Shown: one piece after another, positions 10,204-21,547 of the stretch
Position numbering within the stretch: position 1 is the first letter of the stretch
How the letters are laid out: every line of letters starts with the position of its first letter
Assembly (NCBI GenBank): GCA_015499995.1
Contig: JADNRV010000009.1
Span: 310,001 to 374,000, forward strand
Length of the DNA stretch: 64,000 nt
Direction of reading: 5' to 3'
Source: Flammula alnicola
Taxonomy: Eukaryota; Basidiomycota; Agaricomycetes; Agaricales; Strophariaceae
Position numbers and translations under genes: made by a program
The notes under the pieces: model-generated
What the model saw: only the letters and a program-made list of their open reading frames with translations
Told to the model about the DNA's origin: nothing
Databases searched by the model: none

Positions 10204-13200
10204 ATGGATCCATCTCAAGATCCATTTCAAGACATACTGAATACCCCACAACGACATCAGCAGCAAACTCGACAAGCGTTTCGTGAACTGGTACAGAATG
10301 TCGAAGAAAGTCCTCGCCGCCGTTCTGCCGCAAGACCGGAAACACCAACACCTCTACCCGGATATGTAGAGAGAACAAGGACAAGTCGCCGTTCACAAAA
10401 CCGGAGCTCGCGCACCATCGACCTCCAGAGTTCTCCCCGACGACGACGTCCTGATAGTCATGCTCAGAACGATGAAAACGCTGCACCTCTGAGCTTAACC
10501 GTTCAGCTACCTATGGTATGTATCTCGAACTCTGTATGAAAAATTATCATTTTGACTCCTCAATTCTTCACAGCCGTCATCCATATCTTTCATCAACTAT
10601 ACATCATGTCCAGAACAGCGGCAATCATCTCGCGCAACGATTCAATGTGCAAGACAGATGCTGGAGCAGCAGGAAACTCTCCCTCTGATGCCGCCATTAC
10701 GAACACCGTCTCCTCATCCTTTCAACGAACTTTGCTTTCAGCTGACTCCTCCGACGATTCCTATGTCCCCAAATGCTCACGTTCAGCCAACACATACCGT
10801 CAATGCAAGATCGCTTGCTCAACAACGACGTCGAGAACGAGAAAGAGAGGCAAATGCCCTCCAACTACCAACCCCTCCTGCCACCCACGTTCCAGAAAGA
10901 ATGCCCCGTGGTACGCTATCACGTATTTCGTCTATTCTAAATCTAAACTGACGTGTTACCATCAACCAGGTCATATATCCCAAGACTCTGAGGCAGCCTC
11001 GGAACAACAACAACAAGAAGACTATCAAGCGGAACCAATCCACCACGAGCAAAATAATGAAGCTGCGTATGGAAATGAAGGTATGTCGATTGATGATTTT
11101 CAGATGTCGCATAATGCAATTGACATCTTTTAAAATTCTAGATCCTCGCATACCGCCTGTTCGACCATCGAGGCGACGTGGAGGCCACGACCTTTGGCTT
11201 GCTGCCCGCTGCCCATACCAAGACCCTCCTCACCGACACGACTTGGGCCCTATGGACATTTCCTGTCCGAGCTGCCATGCCCTCCATTGGATGGATGAAA
11301 AGCTGTCCAATAGCTCGAAAACTGCCCCGCAATTTGGAACCTGTTGCATGAATGGAAAAGTCCATCTTTCTGCTCTCGAGGCACCCCCAGAAACCCTCCG
11401 CCGACTGCTCACTTCCGCGGATCCTGATGCTGCCAAATTTCATGAGGACAGCTGGAAGTACAACCGCGCATTTGCCTTCACCTCTGTTGGCGTTCAAGAA
11501 GACCACTCCGTCAATCAAGGTCAACATCGCGGACCTCCGGTGTTCCGGATTTGTGGTGAACTCCACCATCTATCGGGTGCTTTGTCAGTCATGGGAGAAA
11601 CTCTACCCAGCCGACCACGTTATGCTCAAATCTACATATACGAACCTCTTGCAGCACTAGCTGCATGGATGGCTAACAATGCTGACCTTGATCAGCAAAC
11701 CATGGGAGACCTCCAGACCATGCTTGGAGAACATCACCAATACGTCCCAGTTTATAAACATGCTTTCGAAATCTTGCGCCAATATGATCCCGCTAATGAC
11801 GCTCAAATCCGACTTCGCCTTTTCCCTGGCCTCGATCGCCGTCGATACAATTTGCCGACAGCCAATGAAGTAGCTGTGATCCTTCCAGAAACCCCATACA
11901 CGGAGCCTTGCGATATCGTTCTTCGCCTTCGCTCAGGTCCTTTGCACCGAATTAGCGACCTGCATCCTGCATACGTACCCCTCCAGTATCCTCTCCTTTT
12001 TCCTTATGGTGAGAATGGATGGTATCCAGAGCTGAAACTATGCGAGACTGTGGAACAAAGAGACCACCGCCTTCATCGACGAGATCGACAACAACAGGAA
12101 CGACGCGAGCACGGTTTAGAAGGGGAAGACCGAGAGTTGCCCGAATCAAGACGACTCACCCTGACACGATATGTTGCTTATCGTATCCATTACCGACCGG
12201 ACGAGTTCAATTCTCTCCTTCGAGGTGGTCGTCTCTTTACACGATACATTGTCGATATGTTCGCTTCGGCAGATCAGCAGCGGTTGAGCTGGGTCACCCA
12301 AAACCAACCTATTTTCCGAGCGGCAAGATTCAATAATCTCGAAGACGCTGCAGCCGTAGATGATGATAATCTTGACCTCAACGACCTTGGCCAGCGGGTC
12401 ATCCTTCCATCATCCTACACTGGTGGTCCTCGCAACATGAGTCAAGGCTACCAAGATTCCATGGCCATTGCTCGGTATTTCCGCAAGGTTGACATCTTCC
12501 TTACCGTGACAATGAATCCTCACTGGGCCGAGCTTGAAAGAGAGCTGCTACCAGGACAGACTGCCTACGACCGACCGGACTTAGTAGCTCGCGTGTTTCA
12601 ATTGAAAAAAAGGGCAATTGTCGACTACATCTACAAGCATGGTATTTTTGGTCAAGCTGTTGCATACGTATATACCATCGAATTTCAGAAGCGAGGACTT
12701 CCTCACTTCCATTGCCTTATTTTTCTGAAGGAACCACATAAGCTGCTAAGTCCTGACGACATTGATTCCTGCATTTCAGCAGAGTGGCCTGACCCAGAGA
12801 CGCAACCTCTTTTATTTGAAACGGTGAAGACATGTATGATACATGGACCTTGTGGACCAGAAAACCCAAATGCGCCTTGCATGGTTGATGGAAAATGCAG
12901 TAAAAATTATCCGAAGGACTGGCAGGAGTTTACAACTATGGACGGCCATGGGTTCCCTCTTTATCATCGAAGGAATGATGGTAGAGCATATGAAGTCGGA
13001 GGGAAAATGGTGGATCACCAAAATATTGTCCCATACTCTCCATTTCTTTGCGGCAACTTCCACTGCCATATCAATGTGGAGTGTGCGATCTCACTTGGAT
13101 CATTCAAATATGCCTTCAAATATATTCACAAAGGTCCTGATCGCGCTTCACTGGAAGTGAATCTCAAAGATGAGGTCAAACGCTTCACAAATGGCCGCTA

Positions 13201-15472
13201 CATTTCTGCACCTGATGCAGTATGGCGAATTTTCCACTACGAACTCCACGAACAAATCCCAAATGTTGTCCGCCTGCAGGTCCATCTTCCAAATCACCAT
13301 ATGGTCATCTTTAATCCTGACGATGATCTCAATGCTGTTCTCGAACGCGGTGCCCATCAGGCCACCTCACTTACTGCTTTTTTCGAGGCCAATGCTGATG
13401 ATGGTGCTCTCGGAGAGGAGGCTCACAAATATACCTATCAAGAATTTCCGCAACATTTCGTTTTCGATGCTAATGCAAAGAAGTGGAAGATCCGACAACG
13501 AGGTTTTGCCCTCGGCCGCATGTATTTTATTAAGCCTACCGCGGGTGAACAATTTTATCTTCGCACTCTGCTCACGGCCGTAAAAGGTCCACAGTCATTC
13601 GAGGACCTTCGACGAGTACCAGGAAGTCCAGAGCCACTACCAACATATTATGCCGCCTGTCTCGCTCGGGGCCTGCTGGAAGATGATGGAGAATGGCGTC
13701 TCTGCCTCCAAGAAGCTTGCGAAATGCAAACTGGCACCCGCCTTCGTCACCTATTTGCTACTCTTCTTCTTTTTGCAGAGCCTGCGCAGCCCGACATTCT
13801 TTGGACCGAATTTCGCCATCATATTTGCGATGACCTGGAACACAAACTACAGGCTATGGGTATCTCGAATCCACCCGAGGAGGACATATATGACTATGGC
13901 CTTTTTTTGCTGGACAAAATCTTGGGGGATTCCGCACACTCACTCGCTAATTTTCCCTCTATGCCTCAGTCTCGACGAGATTGGACTGCTCTGACCATAA
14001 ATCCATTAATTGCTGAGCAGCTCAATTATAATCGGGATATGGAGCGAGCTGACCTTAATACACAACTTCTGAGCCTAAACGATGACCAGCGGGCAGCCTA
14101 CACGAGGATTGTAAACGCAATCGATAACAATGAGGCGAAATTGTTTTTCTTGAATGGACCAGGAGGTACCGGGAAGACATACCTTTACAACACAATCTGT
14201 GCTAAGGTACGAAGCGAAGGTGGAATTATCCTCTGTGTTTCGTCATCAGGAATTTCGGCACTTCTTATTCACGGTGGACGGACTGCACATTCAATGTTCC
14301 AAATACCGATTGATACCCTGACAGAAAGTTCATTATGTGGTATTCCAAAAAATAGTCAACGTGCCGACCTTCTACGTGCAGCCAAAGTCATAATTTGGGA
14401 CGAAATTGGTGCCCAGCATCGATACGCAATCGAGGCAGTTGATCGCACCCTTCGAGACTTTCGCAATGACAATCGTCCTTTTGGTGGGGCTGTCACGATA
14501 CATGGTGGCGACTTCTTGCAAACACTTCCTATTGTACCAAAAGGATCGCGTGAGGACATTGTGAACGCAACAGTTCAACGTTCATACCTTTGGGAAAATG
14601 TCGAGATTCTGTACTTGCGACAGAATATGCGCCTACAGCAAGGAGCGGCTGACCTGCAGCAATTTGCTCAATGGCTTCTCGATGTGGGGCATGGTCAAAA
14701 CATGGTCAACAACAGTCAAGTTCTACTTCCCGAGAACATGAGAGTCCAGGACTCCGAAATGCTGATTAATTTCATATATCCGGCAATCGACTCTACTCCT
14801 CCTCCTCCTCCCGATTACTTTATGAACCGAATGATTCTCGCACCAAGAAATGCCGATGTAGCCGAGATGAATGAACAAATCCTCGACAGGATGGCCGGTG
14901 ATGTTCGACAGTACATCAGTGCTGATGAAATGCTGCATGAGAGAGGGGCAGATCCAGATGACAGCGATAACATACCGGTAGAGTTTTTACGATCCATCAA
15001 CTCTTCCAGTCTTCCTCCCGGTGAACTGAATTTGAAAATCAGCTGCCCGATCATTCTTCTACGGAATCTATTGCCATCAATGGGCCTTTGCAATGGGATG
15101 CGAATGATTGTGACTCGGATGAGAGATAGGATTCTGGAGGTACAGCTGATTGGGGGCGAGCATGATGGGGAAATTGCAATGATTCCTCGAATTGGCTTGA
15201 CGCCGTCTTCGAAGGCCGCGGATGTTAGCTTTCGTTTCAAACGTCGCCAATTTCCCGTTCAGCTGGCATTTGCGTTATCGATAAACAAGGCACAGGGTCA
15301 GTCGGTCAAGTATGTTGGTCTCGACCTACAGATTCCTGTCTTTGCGCATGGTCAGCTGTACGTTGCACTATCTCGAGCAACTTCGAGTCAGAACATAAAA
15401 GTCCTCTTACCTGATACTACCATTCAGCCTCTTACATCCAATGTAGTCTATGAAGAAGTAATCATTGATTAG
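10204..15472 (+). CDS. Helitron Rep-helicase (RepHel)
   Basis: Four exons (10204-10515, 10574-10910, 10970-11080, 11142-15472) give an uninterrupted 1696-aa protein. The first roughly 250 residues are low-complexity and Arg/Gln-rich. A Helitron N-terminal zinc motif CPSCHALHW lies near 293. The HUH rolling-circle motif, PHFHCLIF, lies near 773, and the two-tyrosine motif KYAFKYIHKG near 908. A Pif1-like SF1 helicase follows: Walker A GPGGTGKT near 1259, DEIG near 1339, and the C-terminal INKAQGQS and LYVALSRATS motifs near 1630-1665. No stop or frameshift is seen, so the element could be autonomous. It would nick and replicate the Helitron by a rolling-circle or peel-and-paste mechanism. Confidence 0.93.
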
Positions 15473-15795
15473 ATAGAATATATGTAACTTATGAATTGAT
15501 GTTGCGTACCCACGTGTTTTGGTCTTGAGGAGTTTGAACACAAGAAAACGTAAGAAGACATGTCAAAAACTGGATTGGTGACAACGGCCGTGGCAGCGGG
15601 GCACAATCTGCTGATATGACGGCGGTGTGGGCTGCTTCTCTGAGGCTCTCCGCTCGCCGAAAAAGTAGTGCGGGGGCATAGCAGAGAAGAGCCCTGCCCA
15701 CGCCACCCACGTGAAACTTAAGAGGCACAGCAGGGCAGCGGTTGTGTATCGGGAGCTGGATGTGGGAGCCGGCATGTGGGAGCGGCATTCTGAGG

Positions 15796-16476
15796 TCAAC
15801 CAAAAGCACTCGCTGTACCTCCAAGAGTAGATGTCTGTCCGAAAGAGGGTTGGCCGAATGCTGGCTGACCAAAAGCTGGCTGTCTGAACGCAGGTTTTCC
15901 GAAGGCCGATGCGGTTGTGTTGGAAGAACCGAACGCCAAAAAAGTAGTCGTACTTCCAAAGGCAGAAGTTGTTGGTTTAGACGTACTACCGAATACCGAT
16001 GATGTAGAGGGAAAAACTGAGGGTCCTTGACGAAATGCAGAAGAAGTAGCGGCTGTGGTTGCACCACCAGCAGCCGGCAATTTGCTCTGCTTTACAGCCT
16101 GTTCGTAGGCCTGTGCCGAGTTCGTTCGTGCGTTCTTCAGTGAGAGAGGCAGAATTAACTATGAGTCGAGATAAATTCTATGGTAACGTACTGCGTAGAC
16201 CTGTTCTGCTGCAGTGATTTTGCTTGCCTGATATTGAAGCTGTGGAAAACAGAATTTAACATAGATTGACGGAGAACAAAAAATAGGTTTACGTACTCAT
16301 TCAAACTCCCTGCTTTCATTGCTGAGACATATTTAACGCGTAACTCTTCCGGCGATTCATCCAACCCTGAGAGCAAGAGAGATTCATGTTTCGAGGGAGC
16401 ATATGAAGTCAGAGGCCAGATAGGCTTATCAGCATTTGGCATCAGGTCATTCGTAATACTGGGAACACTGACAATC
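15796..16476 (-). pseudogene. Captured NUP42-like (CCCH/FG nucleoporin) C-terminal fragment
   Basis: On the minus strand three spliced segments read as one frame. The first contains DKPIWPLTSYAPSKHESLL and ESPEELRVKYVSAMKAGSL. A short exon (YQASKITAAEQVYA, about 16196-16240) follows. The last exon (about 15796-16136) starts NARTNSAQAYEQAVKQSKLP and ends in FG/PAFGQ repeats with a stop at 15796. Splice sites are intact. The arrangement matches the C-terminal half of fungal NUP42-type nucleoporins, which act in mRNA export at the pore. The N-terminal CCCH zinc finger is missing, as the frame dissolves upstream of about 16470. Its antisense position between the two Helitron genes indicates capture of a gene fragment. 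Confidence 0.7.
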
Positions 16477-16569
16477 AAGTCAGAGGGTAAAATAAACTGC
16501 ACGAATGCGTTAAAGATGCTTAGTGCGGGGTGTGTGTGAACTACTAGATAATCAAGTAGTCGCATTTAA

Positions 16570-18298
16570 TAGACTCGGTAATGTCTATTAAAGGATCACT
16601 ATCAAATCTAATCTGCTTCACTTTTTAATACTACTAGTCTACACTTCAAACACCCAAATCAATGTTTAGTTGACTTAGTTCGTCCAAGGGGAGGATAATA
16701 GTTTTATAGTATCGATACCTGATGAAAGGTTTGCGATAAAAGAAGGTTTCTAACTAAGTAACGGCTGGGGCAAGGCCTTAGACGCGTTAATAGTCAATAG
16801 GTCGTTTTAAGTCCAATAGACTTGTGTGATTTCGTAACTGGTGGCCTGAAACTAGTGCTCTATGCACAAACTGCTAGCTGATCTCGTTCTAACTTGTTCT
16901 CCAATTGAGAAGATGGCTCTATGCCCTTTACTTGTCTTTACTTGTCTCAAAAACTCTACTAGTGGAAAGAGGCGCGCAGACTCCTTATCTGCCGACACTA
17001 CAGTTCCTAAACAATGGCCAGAGGCACGTAGACGCTTCATCTACCGACACTACAGTCCAGGTCCCCAGATGTCCTTTGACAAAGGGTAGGTTTTGAACAA
17101 GTCACTTAGACAGGTTCCTTGGCTTATAACTCTCTTTACTTGTCTTGGCGAATCACTTAGACACGCGTTCTCGTCTTAACAGTTCGTTTATATCGTTACT
17201 TGGTTTCTTTTTATATTATGGGACTCTCGCTTTGAAGCTACTTGGTACTTAGAGGTGAAACACTTAAGATATAACTCTTAAGCGCTTGTATCTCGTGGGT
17301 GGTAAATTGCTTGTATTCTACGGTGTTACAGGGCTGCTTATATACTACTGAGACGATATATTATTACATAGACGCAATGACGAGAATATAGAGATTTCAT
17401 GGGCATTTGTGCGCGAGCGGCGGCCTTTGTGGAGTACAGTTTCCGTGCGCGTCCGCTCAATCATGCCTTTTTGGTTGGATCGGGAGCTCAGATCGTCGTC
17501 GGCTCGGCTAACTTAAGCGCCTAAGACTTACTCCTCCTCGACCGCGTGGTATACAGGCTCGTGACCTTTCATTTTCATTGGTATCTTGTCTTGTCATTGG
17601 CTATCGACTGACCGGAGCATAGACGCGCTTACATCTCGTCGGAGACGCTCGGGCAATCCTCACCCGTTCTGTCCGTGATAATCCTCGTGATTAGGGTTGT
17701 AACCCTTTGTCCTCCGTACCCGATACTCTGGTACTCTCGGCGTGCATCTGGGATCTCGCTGTGTCGAGTTATGCACCCCGGAAATCTTCCTGTACCAAGT
17801 TATTACCCGATATGGTATGTGTTCCCAATTTGGTATCCCTTTGATCCGAGCTTTGATCGGCGTTGCTACAGGCGCGTCTATGGGCGTCTGCTTTACCCCG
17901 CTGCTCCACTGTCCTCGGTGCCTTCGGCAATGTCACGCGACCTGTCCTGTAGTGTGCCTAGATGTCCGTTCTTTAATCTAGAGACCCGCGCCCTCGCTGT
18001 ATAGGCCGGATGGTTAAGATATTACTGAAAGGCGCCTATTCCGTACACTTCATTAGATGTACTGACTGTTATCTCAATAGTTACTAATGATAATGTCTTT
18101 ATTAAACCGCGCATTCCTCGTTATCTTGCATAGTTTCCTCTAGTCCTTAGTAGTCTTGTCATTGTAATGTCCGGACTTGTAACATTTAGACTACGGTATA
18201 AGCTTTACTAAGTGCTAAAAATAGCTCAGGTAAGGAGAATAGTAGTCCGTTCACAGCTAGCCGCTCGCGGTCTCTTCAGCGTCACTCACGTAAAGGTT
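16570..18298. other. Unassigned repeat-like filler within the Helitron
   Basis: No supportable gene. It contains a diverged internal duplication (GCCGACACTACAGT at about 16999-17012 and ACCGACACTACAGT at 17042-17055). TGTTACA at 17324 and TGTAACA at 18178 are reminiscent of LTR edges, but there is no matching target duplication and no TG..CA pair with a second LTR. It may be old transposon debris or further captured DNA. Confidence 0.3.
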
Positions 18299-18300
18299 TA

Positions 18301-18498
18301 TGTCAGCACTTGCACCGCTGCCTGTACCACCTTCCCGAGTCCAAGAAGTATCTGTGTGCAAAATAAACGGTTTAGCAGCATGGGTGTCCGATGTAGAGTA
18401 GTGTACGCACTTCCAAAGCCTGACTGTTGGGCATTTGCTGGATGCTCATTCCTACAACTATCACCAAATCGGCACTGTCCTCGGAAAAAGTACTGACA
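18301..18498. mobile_element. 198-bp MITE with TGTCAGCACTT ends and TA duplication
   Basis: TGTCAGCACTT at 18301-18311 and AAGTACTGACA at 18488-18498 are inverse with one mismatch. TA flanks both ends (18299-18300 and 18499-18500). It is a non-coding mariner-type MITE. The same ends recur as a near-perfect hairpin at 20971-20997. Confidence 0.6.
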
Positions 18499-18570
18499 TA
18501 TCGCCTGTTTCGATAGCGAATTGAGACCGTGAATGAATATTATTTGATATATTCCAAGCTTACCATGTCC

Positions 18571-19192
18571 CTACAATGGCTGTAAGGGGCCCGACTCATT
18601 ATACTCCTCTTCAGAGACCAGATGTTCTGGTAGGGGGCCGGGCTCAGCGAAGCAAGGATCGATCCCTCGATCCACATCGAATGCTTGCGCTTGCGCGGAG
18701 CGATGACTGTGAGTCTGTGAGCTTGACTTTGATGCTGAACGGCGCGAGCGGCGAACTCCCGCGCCTTCGAACATGGGAACGGGGTGGTGATAGTTGGCCA
18801 AGAAGGCGGGGTGCACCGACATGCTTGCTGAGGATGAGAAGGAGGATGAGAAGGTGGATGAGTGGGAGAGTCAAAAAGAGATGCGAAAGGTTCACCTTGA
18901 ATTACTGAGACATCGATGCAATATTGCCCCCTAGCAGTGTCCTCACCTGTCCTAGCATCCGCCACACGCTGGTGTTATAGTCGCTTTCATTGTCATCTTC
19001 GTAGCCTGCCGTTGTCCCAAGGTGGCTAGAGCTTGGGGTCATCGTCGCAAAACGTGGCGCAGGGTCAGATCTGCTGAGATTCCCGCCGCGGCGGCAAGTA
19101 TCAGAGCAGCAGCGGCGGCATCGGTATGTCGGCTCTGCATTAGGGAGGAGTGAAGCCAGAGATGGAGCATGAGAACTCGGTCTCTGAGTCAT
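18571..19192 (-). pseudogene. Second captured antisense gene fragment, unrecognised
   Basis: On the minus strand an N-terminal-looking exon begins MTQRPSSHAPSLASLL and runs to YNTSVWRMLG. A likely GTGAGG donor follows. The last exon runs from about 18822 (MSVHPAFLANYHHPVPMFEG) through EHLVSEEEYNESGPLQPL to a stop at 18571. Composition is protein-like: Ser/Arg-rich with an acidic tail. The bridging exon is uncertain. No family was recognised. Like the nucleoporin fragment it sits antisense between the RepHel and OB-fold genes, so capture by the Helitron is the likely explanation. Confidence 0.4.
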
Positions 19193-19618
19193 ATTGGAAG
19201 GCGCGACGTTGGGCCTATGCGGGCTATACAGTATGGCCCAGGTGGCGATAGAAATTCGCGATGGCCCGGGTCGCGCAGAAGCTAGGGCAATGGGAGACTG
19301 GACTGGTCTGGGTGCTGAGCGCTGAGCGTTGAACGTGAACGTTGAACGTTGAACGTTAACGTTGAGCGCTGAGCTTTGTCAGCTACGTGACGTGAGGCAC
19401 ATGATCGAGCCGTTGATGCCGGGTTGGCACTGGATACGGACTCGCGACAACTCTGCGCTGACTGGAATTGTGCGAGAAGTGGCCACACCAAAAACTAGAA
19501 TTTGGCGGGACGTTGACTAGACAACCAAAAATTGTTATATATAAAGTTCATGTAATTCACAATTTCAGTACCAACAAATTTGAAGCTTTTGATTATACTT
19601 GAGACATCCTCTGCATTC

Positions 19619-20758
19619 ATGCCCTCAAGTTCAGTGACAGACTCTACTCCTGTTCACGATGCAGGCATGATCTCTCTAACAGCAATTGCTGCTCTCGGAA
19701 ATCCTCGAGCAATTCCCAAGTCAAAGACAATAGTTCTCGATGCCCAGATCTACATTGGCTCATCAGCCTGTGAATCACTGCTTGGAGCATTAAGGTACTT
19801 TAATGCAAGAGACCTCCACTTTTCCGAATCTGCAGGGCTTTATTTGATAAACACAACGGCAAGTCTGTAATTTTCTCTTCGAAAATGATTTACCTCTGAC
19901 ATTACATTAAGATATTTCGCATGGAGATTACCGCAGATATTGTCCCAACAACCTTACCCGCAGACGACTATAGTTTTATTGGAGACATAAACTGGGTATG
20001 GGTTTCCTAATTTATATGAAAATACTTATTGCCGACACTACTTATGCTACTAGGTTGTTCCCCTTAATGCTCCTCAGGATTTTTACGATGCAAACGAAAC
20101 TGGAAATACCTTCTCAATTGATCCATGTCAGCGGGCTTTAGTCCACGTTTCTGGCATCGCAACAAACTGTCAAAAAGATCAAGGTTCTTTTGACGTTGAC
20201 CTTGAACACTACGTTTCCGCACTGAAGGATACAAAGCACGTGAAAGCATTTGCCCCACTTACCTGCGTCATTCCGGACTCTCCACGCTACAAGAACGGAA
20301 AACCGGTACCATACAACCGTCACTATATCTCTGCTTGCGGATTCTTGACAGACATCATCTTCAAGCCGTCCTCTGATGTTATAGTCGACCGCTTTCAAAT
20401 CACAGTTGACGACATTACTTTTATGGGCCAGCCACCTCAAATAAACAACTCTATTCATGCAAACACACTGGATGGTAAGTTCAATATCTGCCATGTTTAA
20501 TATCTGATCTCACTTCTCAGCATAGCTCCTGCCAAAACTCCTCGAAATACTCGCAATCTCATCAGTTATGGGCACCAGTCCCACACCACAAATGCACCAC
20601 CCATCACTCCGGTGACCCCAATGCCAACTCAAACAACTGCCAAGCGGCCTCTAGCTGACGCACCAATAGCAGGTCCTCCACCTAAGCATACTAGGCGCGG
20701 TGCAGAAACCCGTAATTCATCAACGGAAGCTTCAACAAACGCCCAGATAGATCAGTAA
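19619..20758 (+). CDS. Helitron-associated putative OB-fold (RPA/SSB-like) protein
   Basis: Four exons (19619-19858, 19912-19995, 20054-20474, 20526-20758) give 325 aa without interruption; the first intron uses a GC donor (GCAAGT). The middle third has a strand-rich pattern (VHVSGIATN, YNRHYISACGFLT, VDRFQITVDDITFMG) of the kind seen in single-strand-DNA-binding OB folds and in an expanded family of Agaricomycete hypothetical proteins. The C-terminal 80 residues are Pro/Thr/Arg-rich and probably disordered. Its stop is 143 bp before the Helitron 3' terminus, in RepHel orientation. Plant and animal Helitrons often encode RPA-like proteins, so a role in binding displaced single strands is inferred. 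The fold assignment needs structure prediction. Confidence 0.6.
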
Positions 20759-20874
20759 TATTAACATTATACTCAATAATCTGATGGAGTTATCTATTCC
20801 TTTATTTTTTCATTGATACATGACGCACTTAACGCATTCAACATGACATCATCATTCTTTCGAAAGCTCTTTCA

Positions 20875-20902
20875 CCGTGCGAAGCACGGGTCAACTGCTA
20901 GT
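20875..20902 (+). other. Helitron 3' terminal hairpin and CTAG end
   Basis: A six-base-pair hairpin, CCGTGC/GCACGG with GAA loop, is followed by GTCAACTG and CTAG, with the host T at 20902. This is the structure used as the 3' termination signal by Helitrons. Confidence 0.8.
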
Positions 20903-20970
20903 GTCTCACATATTAAATCACATAACTTAAATTATTTAATTAAAATAATAAATTTAAATTTGAGTGTTTA

Positions 20971-20997
20971 TGTCAGCACTTCGAAAAAGTGCTGACA
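20971..20997. repeat. TIR-only relic or hairpin matching the 18301 MITE ends
   Basis: TGTCAGCACTT, five bases, AAGTGCTGACA, with TA on both sides. These are the same 11-bp ends and TA flanks as the 198-bp MITE at 18301-18498 but with the interior gone. It lies 70 bp outside the Helitron 3' end. Confidence 0.6.
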
Positions 20998-21547
20998 TAA
21001 ACAATCATGGTGTTATTTAATTAAATAATAATTTATAAATTTATAAATAAAATTTATTTATTGTTCAAGTAGACATACTATCAGTAAAATTAAGTTATAT
21101 AAAGAATAAAAATAAAAACATCAAAATATCAAAAAGGAAAAGAGTCGTACTGCCACGCAAAGCGGTGGCCCACTAACACAAGTGTATTTGTTTGTCCGGG
21201 CCTTTCACCCTTTCAAAGATTGCTCGCTGCGCTCGCAATTACCTCGAACGATACAGACAAGATCTATCTGGCTAAATTTTGCCAGGACAAGGCCTACCTA
21301 CTCGAACCGCAGGTGTTTCTCTAATCGGAAACCTGACCTGGCATCTCCTGGCATCCATACCCTTGTCATGTGAGATACTAAACTTCCAGGAGGTGCGCGT
21401 GGGATCCGAGCGCCCACACCCCCTGATTGTGGGTCATGGATAGTAGATAACCACTAAAACGTGGGGGTGGATGTACAGAACCACCCAGTACATGCCAACA
21501 CTGCCCCAACGAATCCAGTCAACTACACCCCAGCGTCAGCAACTTGA
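20998..21547. other. A/T-rich spacer and dynamin gene promoter
   Basis: Very A/T-rich sequence to about 21120, then mixed sequence with small inverted repeats (CCACGC/GCGGTGG around 21153). No gene is supported. It separates the Helitron from the dynamin-like gene. Confidence 0.35.

Larger units (their letters stand above)
10204..20901 (+). mobile_element. Helitron, right end defined, left end unresolved
   Basis: The right terminus reads CCGTGC-GAA-GCACGG (hairpin 20875-20889), nine bases, then CTAG at 20898-20901 followed by T. This is the canonical Helitron 3' end. RepHel at the left and a putative OB-fold gene ending 143 bp before the terminus are both on the plus strand, consistent with one element of at least 10.7 kb. 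The middle holds captured antisense gene fragments and a small MITE. An alternative is two overlapping Helitrons, with the terminus belonging to a smaller non-autonomous one. Start 10204 is only the RepHel start codon. Confidence 0.65.

Noticed and set aside
17324..18184. Possible solo LTR with TGTTACA and TGTAACA edges
   Set aside because: The flanking five bases do not match, there is no second copy in the window and no retroelement coding sequence nearby.
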